Source: Candidatus Rifleibacteriota bacterium
GTDB lineage: Bacteria > Riflebacteria > Ozemobacteria > Ozemobacterales > Ozemobacteraceae
DNA: 39,765 nt
Assembly: GCA_029564115.1 (NCBI GenBank)
Contig: JAKQQP010000021.1
Coordinates: 1 to 39,765 of the forward strand
Direction: 5' to 3'
Shown piece by piece: positions 16,756 through 25,305 of the stretch. The first letter of the stretch is position 1. Each line of letters starts with the position of its first letter. The notes below the pieces were generated by a model. It did not search any database and was not told the DNA's origin. It saw only the letters and a program-made list of their open reading frames with translations. A program made the translations under genes and the position numbers.

Positions 16756-18414
16756 TCAGGGAACGGGGGCAGATTGCCTGATAATCGCGTTCAACCGGTA
16801 CACAGTTTGATTGGCAATTCCTTTGACTTCAATGTCTTTTTCGACACGGTATTCAAAGTGATGCTGCGGCAACTGCCCGAACGTAGCCTCATCAACCACT
16901 ATTTCACCGGCTTCGGCAATCTTTTCGAGCCGGGCAGCGAGATTCACGATTTCTCCTATGGCTGTGTATTCCATGCGGTTCGAAGAACCGAAATTGCCGA
17001 CAACCGCCTCGCCGGAAGTGATTGAAATGCCGAGACCAAGTGAATGACCGTGCGGCAGACTTAAATTTCTGGCAAAAACCTCGAACTGTTCTTGAAGTCT
17101 GAAGGCCGTGTAAACGCAGCGCAGCTGATCATCAGGCTTGGCGATCGGCGCCCCGAAGATGACCATGATACAGTCACCCATATACTTGTCGATAGTGCCC
17201 TGGCTCTTGAGTATCAGAGCTGAAGCCTGCTCGAACCAGCCATTCAGAAGCTGCACCAGATATTCAATGTTTAAAACTCCGGTCAGCCTGGTAAAGCCAC
17301 GCAGATCGGCCATCATGACCGTGATCTTTCGCTTTTTACCACCCAGTACTGCAAGATTTTCGTTGTTCACCAGTTCACTGACTACAGCTTTCGAAACATA
17401 CTTACTGAAGCTGGCCTCTATCTGTTCAGACTTTTTAGTTGCCGTATCGATCTGATCGAGTCTTGCCTCGTGTATCTGGCAATTTTCAAGGGCTGAGGCA
17501 AGAACATAGGCAAAAGTCGTGAACAGTTCAGAGTCGAGAAAACCGCGATTCTCGGGCTTCTGCTTGATCACAGCCACCATACCGATGACCCGGCCGGCGG
17601 CACTCAGGGGCATAACGGCAACCGCTTCCAGACTGGCTCCCGGTATCAACTGCCGCAATGACGGCAAACTGGACCGCCCGCCAATTACGTTCAGAACACC
17701 CTTTTCAGGGTCATAGGCGTGTTTGTCCCAGAAATCGGGGGGCACCATAAGTGACCCGGTGTTTTTATCAACCCCCGTACCGCTGACAGAATATGGAATC
17801 AGCTGATTATGCTCGTAATCGGCAAGAAAAACCACCGCTTTATCGACGCGAAAAACCTGCTGTAAAACGTGATATGCCTGAGAAACGACTTTGTGTTTTT
17901 CTTTGAGGCAGCCGATAAGACTGAAGTTCAGCAGCCGAAACAGGCCGTTTTCCTGGCTGTCTTTAAGCTCTCGCTGCAATTTACCGAAGGCTACCTCTGA
18001 AATGAAAGCAGCCGACAGTCTGGCATGAAACAATGAAGCTATCGCCACGGCAACCACCTGCGAGAGCAAACCAGAAAAAAATTGCCCCGGATGACGCGCC
18101 TGCATCGTCAAAACAAAAATTATTGCAAGGTTAGGAACGGAAATGACCAGGGCAATGAAAGGAAACTTGTCGTCAATTTTCAGACCCGCTGCCAGCAAAA
18201 AGAATATAGCGAGAAAAGTTCTTCTTTCGAGAAGCAGAGAACCGGTGGTCTGCAGGCTTGTATAATCGATATAACCCAGCAACAATGCCAGCAAAGCACA
18301 AATCACATACACATCTATCTTTTTTGCGAACTCGACAAGTTTCTGCAAGAACGGCCTCGTGTGTCGAAAAGCGGTATCAAAAAGATCCAGAAGTGAGCCG
18401 AGAGAACAGTCCAA
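16756..18414 (-). CDS. Membrane-bound class III adenylate/guanylate cyclase with GAF domain
   Basis: 552 residues. Three or four N-terminal TM helices (about 34-135) are followed by a GAF-type sensor (about 160-312), a connecting helix, and a class III cyclase homology domain (about 362-545). Metal ligands are D370 (MMADLRGFT) and D414 (KYMGDCIMV); the substrate Lys is K410; N491 and R495 (NLAAR) are the transition-state residues. At the position that is usually Asp in IGDxVN the protein has E488, so ATP versus GTP preference is not obvious. It would make cAMP or cGMP at the inner membrane in response to a ligand or redox signal sensed by the GAF domain. The start is a TTG (18414) without a clear SD, so the N-terminus is uncertain. 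It sits between the bat operon and the pilin cluster and may be monocistronic. Confidence 0.92.
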   Translation of the reverse strand: MDCSLGSLLDLFDTAFRHTRPFLQKLVEFAKKIDVYVICALLALLLGYIDYTSLQTTGSLLLERRTFLAIFFLLAAGLKIDDKFPFIALVISVPNLAIIFVLTMQARHPGQFFSGLLSQVVAVAIASLFHARLSAAFISEVAFGKLQRELKDSQENGLFRLLNFSLIGCLKEKHKVVSQAYHVLQQVFRVDKAVVFLADYEHNQLIPYSVSGTGVDKNTGSLMVPPDFWDKHAYDPEKGVLNVIGGRSSLPSLRQLIPGASLEAVAVMPLSAAGRVIGMVAVIKQKPENRGFLDSELFTTFAYVLASALENCQIHEARLDQIDTATKKSEQIEASFSKYVSKAVVSELVNNENLAVLGGKKRKITVMMADLRGFTRLTGVLNIEYLVQLLNGWFEQASALILKSQGTIDKYMGDCIMVIFGAPIAKPDDQLRCVYTAFRLQEQFEVFARNLSLPHGHSLGLGISITSGEAVVGNFGSSNRMEYTAIGEIVNLAARLEKIAEAGEIVVDEATFGQLPQHHFEYRVEKDIEVKGIANQTVYRLNAIIRQSAPVP

Positions 18415-18543
18415 ACCCGGCTTTATAAAATTCTAGCACGAATCTGCCATTTTACCGATTTTTATTTTTATCTTTGCTGGCGCAATTAAACTTCTTTGTC
18501 AGCATTTATTACGATCGCCTGATCACACCTGCTTACTTCGCGG

Positions 18544-18574
18544 CATGACTGCTTCGCTTTGCTCGCAGTGGCAA
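18544..18574. repeat. REP-like element, copy 2 (single arm)
   Basis: GACTGCTTCGCTTTGCTCGCAGTG matches the reverse complement of the left arm of the element at 10631-10658 with a few changes. It lies downstream of batC. The AGTGGCAAGTAAT-type sequence between it and batC resembles the degenerate repeats beside the other copies. No clear terminator is seen for the bat operon here. Confidence 0.6.
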
Positions 18575-18627
18575 CAGTCGCCCATTGCCATCTGATTACT
18601 TGCCACTGGCTGTTTTCCATTACCGGC

Positions 18628-19800
18628 TCACCAGTCGGGCTCGTTTTCTGGTGCCGCTTTTGCGGGGCGACGACGGTTTTCGAACCACTCGCGCAGCTGA
18701 TCGGCATCCATATCGAACGGGTCCATTTCATCGGTTGTGGTATCTTCGTTACGGTAACGCAGTTGAGCGTCGCGTTCACGGCGTTCCATCTCTTTAAGAA
18801 CTTTCTCAACCATGTACGGATTAACTTTTGAATTTTTCATAGCCCGGGCCCGCTGCGATGCTTCCGGAACATCCTTTTCCGGTGCGGCTGTGGTGGCCTG
18901 AGTTTCAGAATTTTCATCCGTGCCGTGCCGTTGTTCTGCCGTCGTTTCGTCTTCGAGATTCAACTCTTGCGACTGCGAAGCATTTTCGCCACCCTCGCCC
19001 GTTTTTGAATCAGGTCTGGCAGAATCATTCGACTGCGGATTGTCACTCTGCGACTGCTCTGAATCTGACTTTTCCTGGTCAGAGGTATTTTTTGAGTCGT
19101 TGCCTTCAGGTTTATCACCACCGGGTCGTTGGTCATTCTGCCCGCTCTGCTGATCGTTCTGGGCTGATTGTTCGTTCTGCCCGGACTGCTGACCACTTTT
19201 TTCCTGGCTCTGGCTCTGGTTCTGGCTCTGGCTCTGGCTCTCGTTTTCGTTCCGTGATTCAGAATTTTTCTCATCGCTTTTGCCCTCGGGCTTCTGGCTT
19301 TGTTGCTGTTTTTCAATCTGCCGGCGCAGTTTTTCGCGGGCAACCTGTAGATTGAACCGGGCGTGCTCGTCTTCCTTTATTTCGAGAGAACTTTCGTAAG
19401 CCGCAACTGCAGTAGCGTAGTCTCCGGCCTTAAATGAGGCGTTGCCAAGATTGTACAAGCCCGCGAACCTGCCTGCGGCATCGCCAGACAAGTTGGCTGC
19501 CCCGGCAAAGTAACGCGCTGCAAGCGAATAGTCGCGTTTGCGGTAATTAACTATGCCAAGATTATACTGAATTTCGGGTGCGTCGGGGCTGGCGAAGCGC
19601 GCTTTCTGCAGCTCGGTTTCAGCCATTTCAAGGTCACCGCGCTCGAGAGCCTCGATACCTCTGCCGACATTGAAAGCTGCATGCGCATTGACCGGAGTTG
19701 CCAAAACGATGCAGAAAAAAAATACAGCCAGGCTAAGAACTGCGCAGTCCAAAAAATTCTTCTCATTGGCACACATAAGGTTTGTCCCTGTCTCGGTCAT
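18628..19800 (-). CDS. batC: BatC-like TPR protein with Gln/Ser-rich low-complexity region
   Basis: 390 residues. An N-terminal hydrophobic anchor or signal (about 16-41) precedes three TPR units (about 43-155; PEIQYNLGIVNYRKRDYSLA, AGLYNLGNASFKAGDYATA). A ~150-residue Gln/Ser/Asn/Glu/Lys-rich disordered stretch includes SQSQNQSQSQ runs encoded by a 6-bp tandem repeat (about 19204-19242). The C-terminal basic/acidic part ends ADQLREWFENRRRP. This TPR plus low-complexity layout at the end of a BatA-BatB pair is typical of BatC, thought to scaffold the Bat complex in the periplasm. It overlaps the batB stop by an ATGA, so translation is coupled. It is the last gene of the operon. Confidence 0.87.
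   Translation of the reverse strand: MTETGTNLMCANEKNFLDCAVLSLAVFFFCIVLATPVNAHAAFNVGRGIEALERGDLEMAETELQKARFASPDAPEIQYNLGIVNYRKRDYSLAARYFAGAANLSGDAAGRFAGLYNLGNASFKAGDYATAVAAYESSLEIKEDEHARFNLQVAREKLRRQIEKQQQSQKPEGKSDEKNSESRNENESQSQSQNQSQSQEKSGQQSGQNEQSAQNDQQSGQNDQRPGGDKPEGNDSKNTSDQEKSDSEQSQSDNPQSNDSARPDSKTGEGGENASQSQELNLEDETTAEQRHGTDENSETQATTAAPEKDVPEASQRARAMKNSKVNPYMVEKVLKEMERRERDAQLRYRNEDTTTDEMDPFDMDADQLREWFENRRRPAKAAPENEPDW
19204..19242. repeat. Hexanucleotide tandem repeat inside batC
   Basis: About six copies of CTGGCT/CTGGTT (coding strand AGCCAG) encode alternating Ser-Gln. Copy-number slippage would stay in frame and change only the linker length. Confidence 0.7.
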
Positions 19801-20837
19801 ATTCGTTTCAACCAGTGATCTTTTTCACGTTCGTAAGGAATACGCTCAGAAACGAGCCACTCAAGCAAAAGCACCAGAAATGCCAGCAAAACCGGAAAAA
19901 AATACAACTCACGCCTGGTGAGCCTGCTGCCTCCAGAAACAGCGACCCGTTTTATGCCGTCGAGACCAGCAATTACATCACGGGCGCTCGAAATATCAGA
20001 GGCCCGAAAATAGGCTCCGCCTGTTTTTTCGGCAATTTCTCTGAGATTTTTTTCGTCGAGTTTTGTAATCACAGGCTTGCCTTTATGCCGCTTGTAGACA
20101 ACTTCACCGAACCAGGTGCGCCCTTCCGGGATATAACCGCCACGACTGCTGCCGATCCCAACGGTAAACACCTGAATTTTGCGGCGATTGGCCTCTTTTA
20201 TCGCGGCTTCGAGACGGTTTTTGTTCTCGTCTTCACCGTCAGAAATCAACAGAATCGCCCGAGATTGCGAAGCAGTCATATCAAAACGATCGAGAGAGGT
20301 CTGAATTGCACCGGCAAGATTAGTGCCCTGCCGGGAAAGCAGAGTCGGGTTAACCCTTTCGAGAAAAGTCAGAAAAGCATTTTTGTCATAAGAAAGCGGG
20401 CTCTGCACCATAGTTTCGCCGGCAAAAACTACCAGACCAAGCCTGTCATTACGCAAACCGTTGACCATCCGCCCCAGAATAGCCTTTGCCACATCTAGAC
20501 GGCTATTGCCCTCTATATCGTCGGCATACATCGACTTCGAAATATCAAGAGCAACCACCAGATCGAGTCCTTCACCAAAAATTTCCTCTTCATAAAAACC
20601 GCCCTGTGGCCGAAGCAGTCCAATTCCGAGCAAGGTCAACCCAACCAGAACGGCCAGCCATTTGAATACCGGGCGACGCGTCGGTTGATGCCCGGTTATT
20701 CGAGGGAACATGCGATCGCTGGCAAAGCGCCCGCGCCTCTTCTGCAGGTCAGCGCCGGCATGTTTCCACAGAAGAAACACCCACAGAGCCGACATTACAA
20801 GAAACAGCAGATTTTCACCTGATCGAAAAGACAGCAT
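19797..20837 (-). CDS. batB: BatB-like VWA-domain membrane protein
   Basis: 346 residues. TM helices lie near 8-24, 58-76 and at the C-terminus (about 313-335). A von Willebrand A domain occupies about 92-290. The MIDAS motif is complete, DISKS at 98-102, with LLISDGEDENKN further on. The topology (two N-terminal TMs, VWA, one C-terminal TM) is the BatA/BatB type. The proteins form metal-dependent complexes with each other, probably loaded by MoxR. Reported links are to stress, oxygen tolerance and cell-envelope integrity, but the biochemistry is not settled. The start shares one base with the batA stop (TAATG), and batC overlaps its end. The BatA versus BatB names follow gene order. Confidence 0.93.
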   Translation of the reverse strand: MLSFRSGENLLFLVMSALWVFLLWKHAGADLQKRRGRFASDRMFPRITGHQPTRRPVFKWLAVLVGLTLLGIGLLRPQGGFYEEEIFGEGLDLVVALDISKSMYADDIEGNSRLDVAKAILGRMVNGLRNDRLGLVVFAGETMVQSPLSYDKNAFLTFLERVNPTLLSRQGTNLAGAIQTSLDRFDMTASQSRAILLISDGEDENKNRLEAAIKEANRRKIQVFTVGIGSSRGGYIPEGRTWFGEVVYKRHKGKPVITKLDEKNLREIAEKTGGAYFRASDISSARDVIAGLDGIKRVAVSGGSRLTRRELYFFPVLLAFLVLLLEWLVSERIPYEREKDHWLKRI

Positions 20838-21847
20838 TAGAACAACCTCTGAAACACGCGACTGCGCAGGTAAATTTCGACGAGCAGAACAAGAAAAGCC
20901 GGAGCCAGAAACCAGTAAAATCGCTCAGAATACTGAATGGTGCGGCTGACATCGATCTTGCCCTTTTCGAGGGTCGCGATGGTTTTGTATATTTCTTCGA
21001 GCGCCTTGTTGTCTGTGGCTCTGAAATACTGCCCACGGGTAATATAGGCAATATCCTTCATCAGCTGTTCGTCTATTTTCGGGATATAAAGACTGCCGTC
21101 GTTATTCTGGGCATAAAATTTTCGGCCATTGCGGATAATCGGAACCGGCGCCCCTTCGATACTGCCAACACCGACGGTATAAACCCGCACACCCTTTTCG
21201 GCGGCTATTTTTGCCGCTTCATGCGGGTCAATACCAGAGTTGTTTTCGCCATCGCTCAAAAGGATCACGACTTTGTCGCGTTTTTCTTTCTTGTCGTGGG
21301 TAAACTTATAAACGGCGTTCACGATTGCGTCACCAATGGCGGTTCCATCGTGTTTGAGCATATTGAGAGAAGTTTTGCGCAACAACTCGGTAACGACACC
21401 ATAGTCGATGGTCAAGGGGCACTGAGTCAGAGCCAGCCCGGCAAAAACCACCAGTCCGACGCGATGGTCGCTAATGCCGCCGATAAAATTTTCTGTTATT
21501 TTTTGAGCTGCCCTGATGCGGTTCGGCTTAAAATCTTCAGCGGCCATGCTGCCGGAAACATCTATCGCAATCATGATATCGATACCTTGGCGGGTGACTG
21601 TCTCATGTTCATGGCCATATTGCGGCTGCATCAGAGCGAAAACGAGCAACACCAGAGTTATCAGACGCAAAAGATCGGGCAGAAAAAGCAGACGAACCCG
21701 CCAGCCACTGCTCTGACCACCAGCCTGAAATGCCTGTGCAAACCTCACCCCACCCTTCTTGAGGGTGCGGCCAAGATAAAGCTTATACCAGGCCACTAAC
21801 GGAACCAGGGTCAGCAACCAAAAAAACTCCGGGCTGTTCCATTTCAT
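20837..21847 (-). CDS. batA: BatA-like VWA-domain membrane protein
   Basis: 336 residues. TM helices at about 8-24 and 57-75, a VWA domain about 90-290 with a canonical MIDAS DVSGS at 96-100 and VVILLSDGENNSGID later, and a final TM near 310-328. The full-length VWA/TM layout and the position directly before batB identify BatA. The frame is open farther upstream, but the ATG at 21847 overlaps the upstream stop as ATGA, has GGAGGG 9 nt before it and begins the conserved MKWNSPEFFWLL membrane start, so the longer version is rejected. Confidence 0.94.
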   Translation of the reverse strand: MKWNSPEFFWLLTLVPLVAWYKLYLGRTLKKGGVRFAQAFQAGGQSSGWRVRLLFLPDLLRLITLVLLVFALMQPQYGHEHETVTRQGIDIMIAIDVSGSMAAEDFKPNRIRAAQKITENFIGGISDHRVGLVVFAGLALTQCPLTIDYGVVTELLRKTSLNMLKHDGTAIGDAIVNAVYKFTHDKKEKRDKVVILLSDGENNSGIDPHEAAKIAAEKGVRVYTVGVGSIEGAPVPIIRNGRKFYAQNNDGSLYIPKIDEQLMKDIAYITRGQYFRATDNKALEEIYKTIATLEKGKIDVSRTIQYSERFYWFLAPAFLVLLVEIYLRSRVFQRLF

Positions 21848-22449
21848 TTTTTCCAGCCCTCCATCATCACCAGCTCGGTAAGAGTCGTTAACAACTCTTC
21901 TGGTGCAATGCCCGGGGCGGCGGCGCCCATAAACTTCACCCGGTCGCACTCGCTCAACAACAGGCTGATTCTGTTAAAAACATTCTGACTCACGCCCGCG
22001 CCCCCCAGGCTTTCAAGCAGCTCATCGCTTGTCGATGGTGCCCCAAAGCCAATTGCATGCTTCTCTCTGGCAAAAACCTTCAAAATGCAGGCAATTGCTT
22101 CACAGACTTCTTTAATTCGGTTCTCCTGCCATACCGGCGAAATTTTCAGGCGTTCTATAGCTCTGAGAGCCTGCTTTTGTGGGGTCTGCACTACATGCCT
22201 GCGCAGACGCGGCACCGGCGCCGTCACCCAGCCATAAAAAAGCCATAACAGCCAGAAAGCCACGACCACTGCCAGCGTCTGACCGATAAGCTGCCACCAG
22301 GGGTAAGACAGCGGCTGTGGCCCCGCCAGATCGAAAATTTCTTCGCCCGGCGGCAAATCGACTGCCAGGCTCGCAACTGCCGCCGAAGCGACTGAGAAGA
22401 AACTTTCGCCGCTGTTGCCTCGTCTGTTAACTGCCAATTTCTGCAGCAT
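21844..22449 (-). CDS. DUF4381-like membrane protein of the Bat operon
   Basis: 201 residues. A short N-terminal region with the DUF4381-type segment IFDLAGPQPLSYPWW is followed by a TM helix (about 52-73), a basic stretch and a helical cytosolic domain (about 90-195). Small proteins of this type sit between DUF58 and batA genes in many MoxR operons; their role is unknown but they probably belong to the same membrane complex. The helical domain resembles the C-terminal domain of the BatD protein in this operon (TSDELLESL with TADELFAKI). It overlaps batA by an ATGA. The ATG has GGGAG about 12 nt upstream. Confidence 0.75.
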   Translation of the reverse strand: MLQKLAVNRRGNSGESFFSVASAAVASLAVDLPPGEEIFDLAGPQPLSYPWWQLIGQTLAVVVAFWLLWLFYGWVTAPVPRLRRHVVQTPQKQALRAIERLKISPVWQENRIKEVCEAIACILKVFAREKHAIGFGAPSTSDELLESLGGAGVSQNVFNRISLLLSECDRVKFMGAAAPGIAPEELLTTLTELVMMEGWKK

Positions 22450-22493
22450 TATTCCGGTTTTCTCCCGTTATGTGAATACTTCTGTCGGCGCCA

Positions 22494-23375
22494 TCAGTTC
22501 CCGCCCGTTTCTGCCGGCTGATTGGCAGCACCTGCCAGAGCGGGAAAGGCGGCATCGATAGCTTTACGGTCAATCTGCATCGCTTCAGCCTGAGCAAGTC
22601 TGTTTATTTCATCGGCCAGCAACTGCTGACGCTCTTTTTCGTCGAGCTTTCTGTCTTTAAAAAGCTGTCTGTTGAGATAATTGCTGATTGCCAGACTGTT
22701 TTCAAATTTTCTCACCCTGGCGATAAAATCGGGGTCTCTGCGATAGTTTTCGCGCTCGGCAGCGCGTGCCAGCAACAGTTCCTGGGTCATGGCACCAATT
22801 ACATTGTCGAGTGTTTCTCGATTCAGATTCTCTTCGCTGATATTCATTGCCCGGAGCTGTTGCTTCAGCTCATCGGCACCGATAGCATGCCGATTGCCAA
22901 GACGCACGACCGTATTGGTGGCAACGGTTGAAGCCACAGGGTTTTCGCCGGCCTCCAGCAGACGGCTGCGTTCAACATCGTAAACCCGGCCAAGACGGTT
23001 GAGGCAATAACGTATTTTTTCTTCAGTGCCACTGGCAATGGCAGCGCCGGCAGCGTGATTTTTGATGAATACCAGTTCTGCCAGAGCCTTGCCAAAATCG
23101 TTGAGTTCTGTCATATAAATATCAGCGAGCGCCTTGCGCAGCTTCATACTGCGGTCAGAGAGAGGCTGTCGCCTGATACTCTCCTCGATTACCCGGGCGG
23201 CTTCATCAGGCAGGCCATGCGCCAGCAGACTGGCAGCCATGCCTTCGTTTTCGGCTATAGTGGTTTTGCGACTCTGATAATAATTGTATGAAATAGCCAG
23301 TGACAGCAGTAGACCGGCAATAACCATCAGCAGTATGGCATCGATTTTTCGCGAAATTCCTCTGAGACTGTTCAT
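22494..23375 (-). CDS. Single-pass membrane protein with TPR-like and SurA-N-like segments
   Basis: 293 residues. A TM helix (about 14-33) leads into an alpha-helical extracytoplasmic part. The first half (about 45-110; LLAHGLPDEAARVIEESIRR) looks TPR-like. The second half (about 163-260; GADELKQQLRAMNI... DNVIGAMTQELLLARAAERE) resembles the N-terminal chaperone region of SurA/PpiD-type proteins, but no parvulin PPIase domain follows. I do not know a named family. It lies between the DUF58 and DUF4381-like genes with a 13-nt gap after the former, so it is co-transcribed with the Bat/MoxR set. It could hold or fold a client of that complex; this is inference. AGAGG lies 5 nt before the ATG. 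Confidence 0.72.
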   Translation of the reverse strand: MNSLRGISRKIDAILLMVIAGLLLSLAISYNYYQSRKTTIAENEGMAASLLAHGLPDEAARVIEESIRRQPLSDRSMKLRKALADIYMTELNDFGKALAELVFIKNHAAGAAIASGTEEKIRYCLNRLGRVYDVERSRLLEAGENPVASTVATNTVVRLGNRHAIGADELKQQLRAMNISEENLNRETLDNVIGAMTQELLLARAAERENYRRDPDFIARVRKFENSLAISNYLNRQLFKDRKLDEKERQQLLADEINRLAQAEAMQIDRKAIDAAFPALAGAANQPAETGGN

Positions 23376-23388
23376 GTTTACCTCTGCA

Positions 23389-24279
23389 TCATTTCATGTT
23401 GGTCATTCTTTTCTCGCGTTCAGAGAAAAGTTGACATACTGGTTTTACAACTGATTCGCCGGCGGTCAGCCTTATCACATCAAGGCCAAGACGCCTGCAG
23501 GTTTTTATGAATTTTTCATCAGACTGCTGCTGCCTGAAAGCAAGTTCTTTCATCGCCAGCCGGTCTGAGGTATCGAGAATCATCTCTTCGCCCGTTTCTG
23601 GGTCTTCGACCTCGAGCAGACCGACATCTGGCAGCTCGACCTCGCGCGGGTCACGGATCAGAACCATTATCAGGTCATGGTGAGCCGCAGCGATACGCAG
23701 TTCACGTTCGTATGAACCGATACCAATAGCGTCTGTGACCAGAAAAACCACAGAGCGCCTGTTTAAAGTTGAATTGAGAAAATTGAGAGGAGCCTGCAGA
23801 TTGGTCTTACGATGCTGCGGCACAAAATAGAGAAGTTCTCTGATCAGCCGCAGAACGTGAGTTCGCCCTTTCGCCGGCTGCAGATACTTTTCGACACGAT
23901 CGGTAAACAGGCAGACACCGGCGCGGTCGTTGTTGCGCTCAGCAGCCAGACTCATGGCAGCGGCAAATTCAACGGCACTCTCGCGTTTTTCACGACTGCC
24001 CGAACCAAAAGCCATCGAGGCCGAAAGATCGAGAGCCACTACTACCTGCAGCTCACGCTCTTCAATATGCTCACGCACGTGCAGACGACCGGTTCTGGCC
24101 GAAACTTTCCAGTCTATCGAACGGTATTCGTCGCCGCGATAGTATTCACGGATACCGGCGAACTCGATGCCCCGCCCCTTGAATACCGAACGGTAACCGC
24201 CAGAGTAGAGAGAGTCGACCAGATGACCGGTCTTTATCTCTATTCTGCGAACTTCCTTGAGCAGCTCTTTTGGCAGCAT
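23389..24279 (-). CDS. DUF58 domain protein (MoxR-associated, VWA-like)
   Basis: 296 residues, the usual family size, with no TM segment. The DUF58 signature GDEYRSIDWKVSARTGRLHV lies at about 49-68. A VWA-like fold follows with a complete DLSAS (84-88), whereas many DUF58 proteins keep only part of the MIDAS. Later VFLVTDAIG supplies the next VWA strand. DUF58 proteins act with MoxR AAA+ ATPases in the cytosol or at the membrane as adaptors or substrates. The gene starts 18 nt after the moxR stop; GGGGG about 12 nt upstream is a loosely spaced SD. Confidence 0.94.
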   Translation of the reverse strand: MLPKELLKEVRRIEIKTGHLVDSLYSGGYRSVFKGRGIEFAGIREYYRGDEYRSIDWKVSARTGRLHVREHIEERELQVVVALDLSASMAFGSGSREKRESAVEFAAAMSLAAERNNDRAGVCLFTDRVEKYLQPAKGRTHVLRLIRELLYFVPQHRKTNLQAPLNFLNSTLNRRSVVFLVTDAIGIGSYERELRIAAAHHDLIMVLIRDPREVELPDVGLLEVEDPETGEEMILDTSDRLAMKELAFRQQQSDEKFIKTCRRLGLDVIRLTAGESVVKPVCQLFSEREKRMTNMK

Positions 24280-24297
24280 TTAAGTCATGCGGCCCCC

Positions 24298-25293
24298 TCA
24301 GGGCACCGCCACTCCTTCCCTGATGCGAGTCACGATTTCATCTGAATCGACATCGTCGGCCTCGGCTTCATATGTCGGAATGACGCGGTGCCGCAAGACC
24401 TCTGCCATCACGGCTTTAACGTCATCAGGCTTGACGTATGAGCGGCCATCGACCATGGCCCGGCTTCTCGCAGCTCTGGTCAAATATATAGAGGCACGCG
24501 GCGAGGCACCGAACCTGATATAACTCTTCAAAGGCAGATTGTATTTTTCGGGGTATCTTGTCGCATCTACGAGCCTCAGAACATATTCGACGATCTTGTC
24601 GTCGACGTAGACCTCGCGTGCCAGCTGGCGAAGCTCGATGATACCGGCGGCATCGATAACCGGCTCAACAATGTCGATCTGGTGGCTTTTTTCGGCAAGC
24701 CCCATTCTTTTCACTATCAGACGTTCTTCTTCAAAAGCCGGGTATTTAACTATAACCTTGAACAGGAAACGGTCTACCTGAGCTTCTGACAAGGTGTAGG
24801 TGCCTTCTGTCTCTATCGGGTTCTGCGTTGCCAGCACCAGAAATGGCTCTTCGAGCTTGAAAGTTTCGCGTTCGATAGTCACCTGACGCTCTTCCATAGA
24901 CTCGAGAAGGGCACTCTGAACCTTGGCCGGAGCGCGATTGATCTCATCGGCCAGAACAAAATTCGAAAAAACCGGCCCCTTGTGCGTCTGAAACTCAGCG
25001 GTGCGCTGGTCAAAAACCCTGGTGCCGATAAGGTCTGCCGGCAAAAGGTCAGGCGTGAACTGAATCCGCGAAAACCCGGTTTCTACAGTGCGGGCCAGCG
25101 CCTTTATCGCCAGAGTCTTGGCCAGACCAGGTACACCTTCGAGAAGTATATGACCATCAGAGATCAGCGCCAGAATAAGGCTCTCGAGCAGGTCCGACTG
25201 CCCCACGAGAACTTTTCTGGCCTGAGATCTTATCTGCTCGATCTTCCGGCCGGCCTCTTCAATTCTTCTGATCAGATCAGCGGCTTGATTCAT
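24298..25293 (-). CDS. moxR: MoxR-family AAA+ ATPase
   Basis: 331 residues, standard for MoxR. Walker A is GVPGLAKT (53-60) and Walker B is VLADEINRAPAK near 113-124. The sensor 1 region LVLATQNPIETEG and the EAQVDRFLFKV box complete the AAA+ core. A C-terminal lid contains RFGASPRASIYL. MoxR proteins are chaperone-like ATPases that mature VWA proteins and metal centres; here the likely partners are the DUF58, BatA and BatB products encoded next to it. An ATG at 25299 directly abuts the GGGAG, leaving no spacer, while the second ATG at 25293 is 6 nt from it and is chosen. It begins 12 nt after the BatD stop. Confidence 0.96.
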   Translation of the reverse strand: MNQAADLIRRIEEAGRKIEQIRSQARKVLVGQSDLLESLILALISDGHILLEGVPGLAKTLAIKALARTVETGFSRIQFTPDLLPADLIGTRVFDQRTAEFQTHKGPVFSNFVLADEINRAPAKVQSALLESMEERQVTIERETFKLEEPFLVLATQNPIETEGTYTLSEAQVDRFLFKVIVKYPAFEEERLIVKRMGLAEKSHQIDIVEPVIDAAGIIELRQLAREVYVDDKIVEYVLRLVDATRYPEKYNLPLKSYIRFGASPRASIYLTRAARSRAMVDGRSYVKPDDVKAVMAEVLRHRVIPTYEAEADDVDSDEIVTRIREGVAVP

Positions 25294-25305
25294 TGGCATC
25301 TCCCG

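Noticed and set aside
18486..18809. 107-codon minus-strand ORF overlapping the end of batC
   Set aside because: It is a shifted frame of batC running into the REP-like repeat; composition and lack of SD mark it as a shadow.
19204..19242. Tandem repeat that could be read as a CRISPR or satellite
   Set aside because: It is a hexanucleotide coding repeat for Ser-Gln inside batC, without spacers.
21848..21949. 34-codon extension of BatA
   Set aside because: It lies inside the upstream DUF4381-like gene, and the ATG at 21847 has a good SD and an ATGA overlap.
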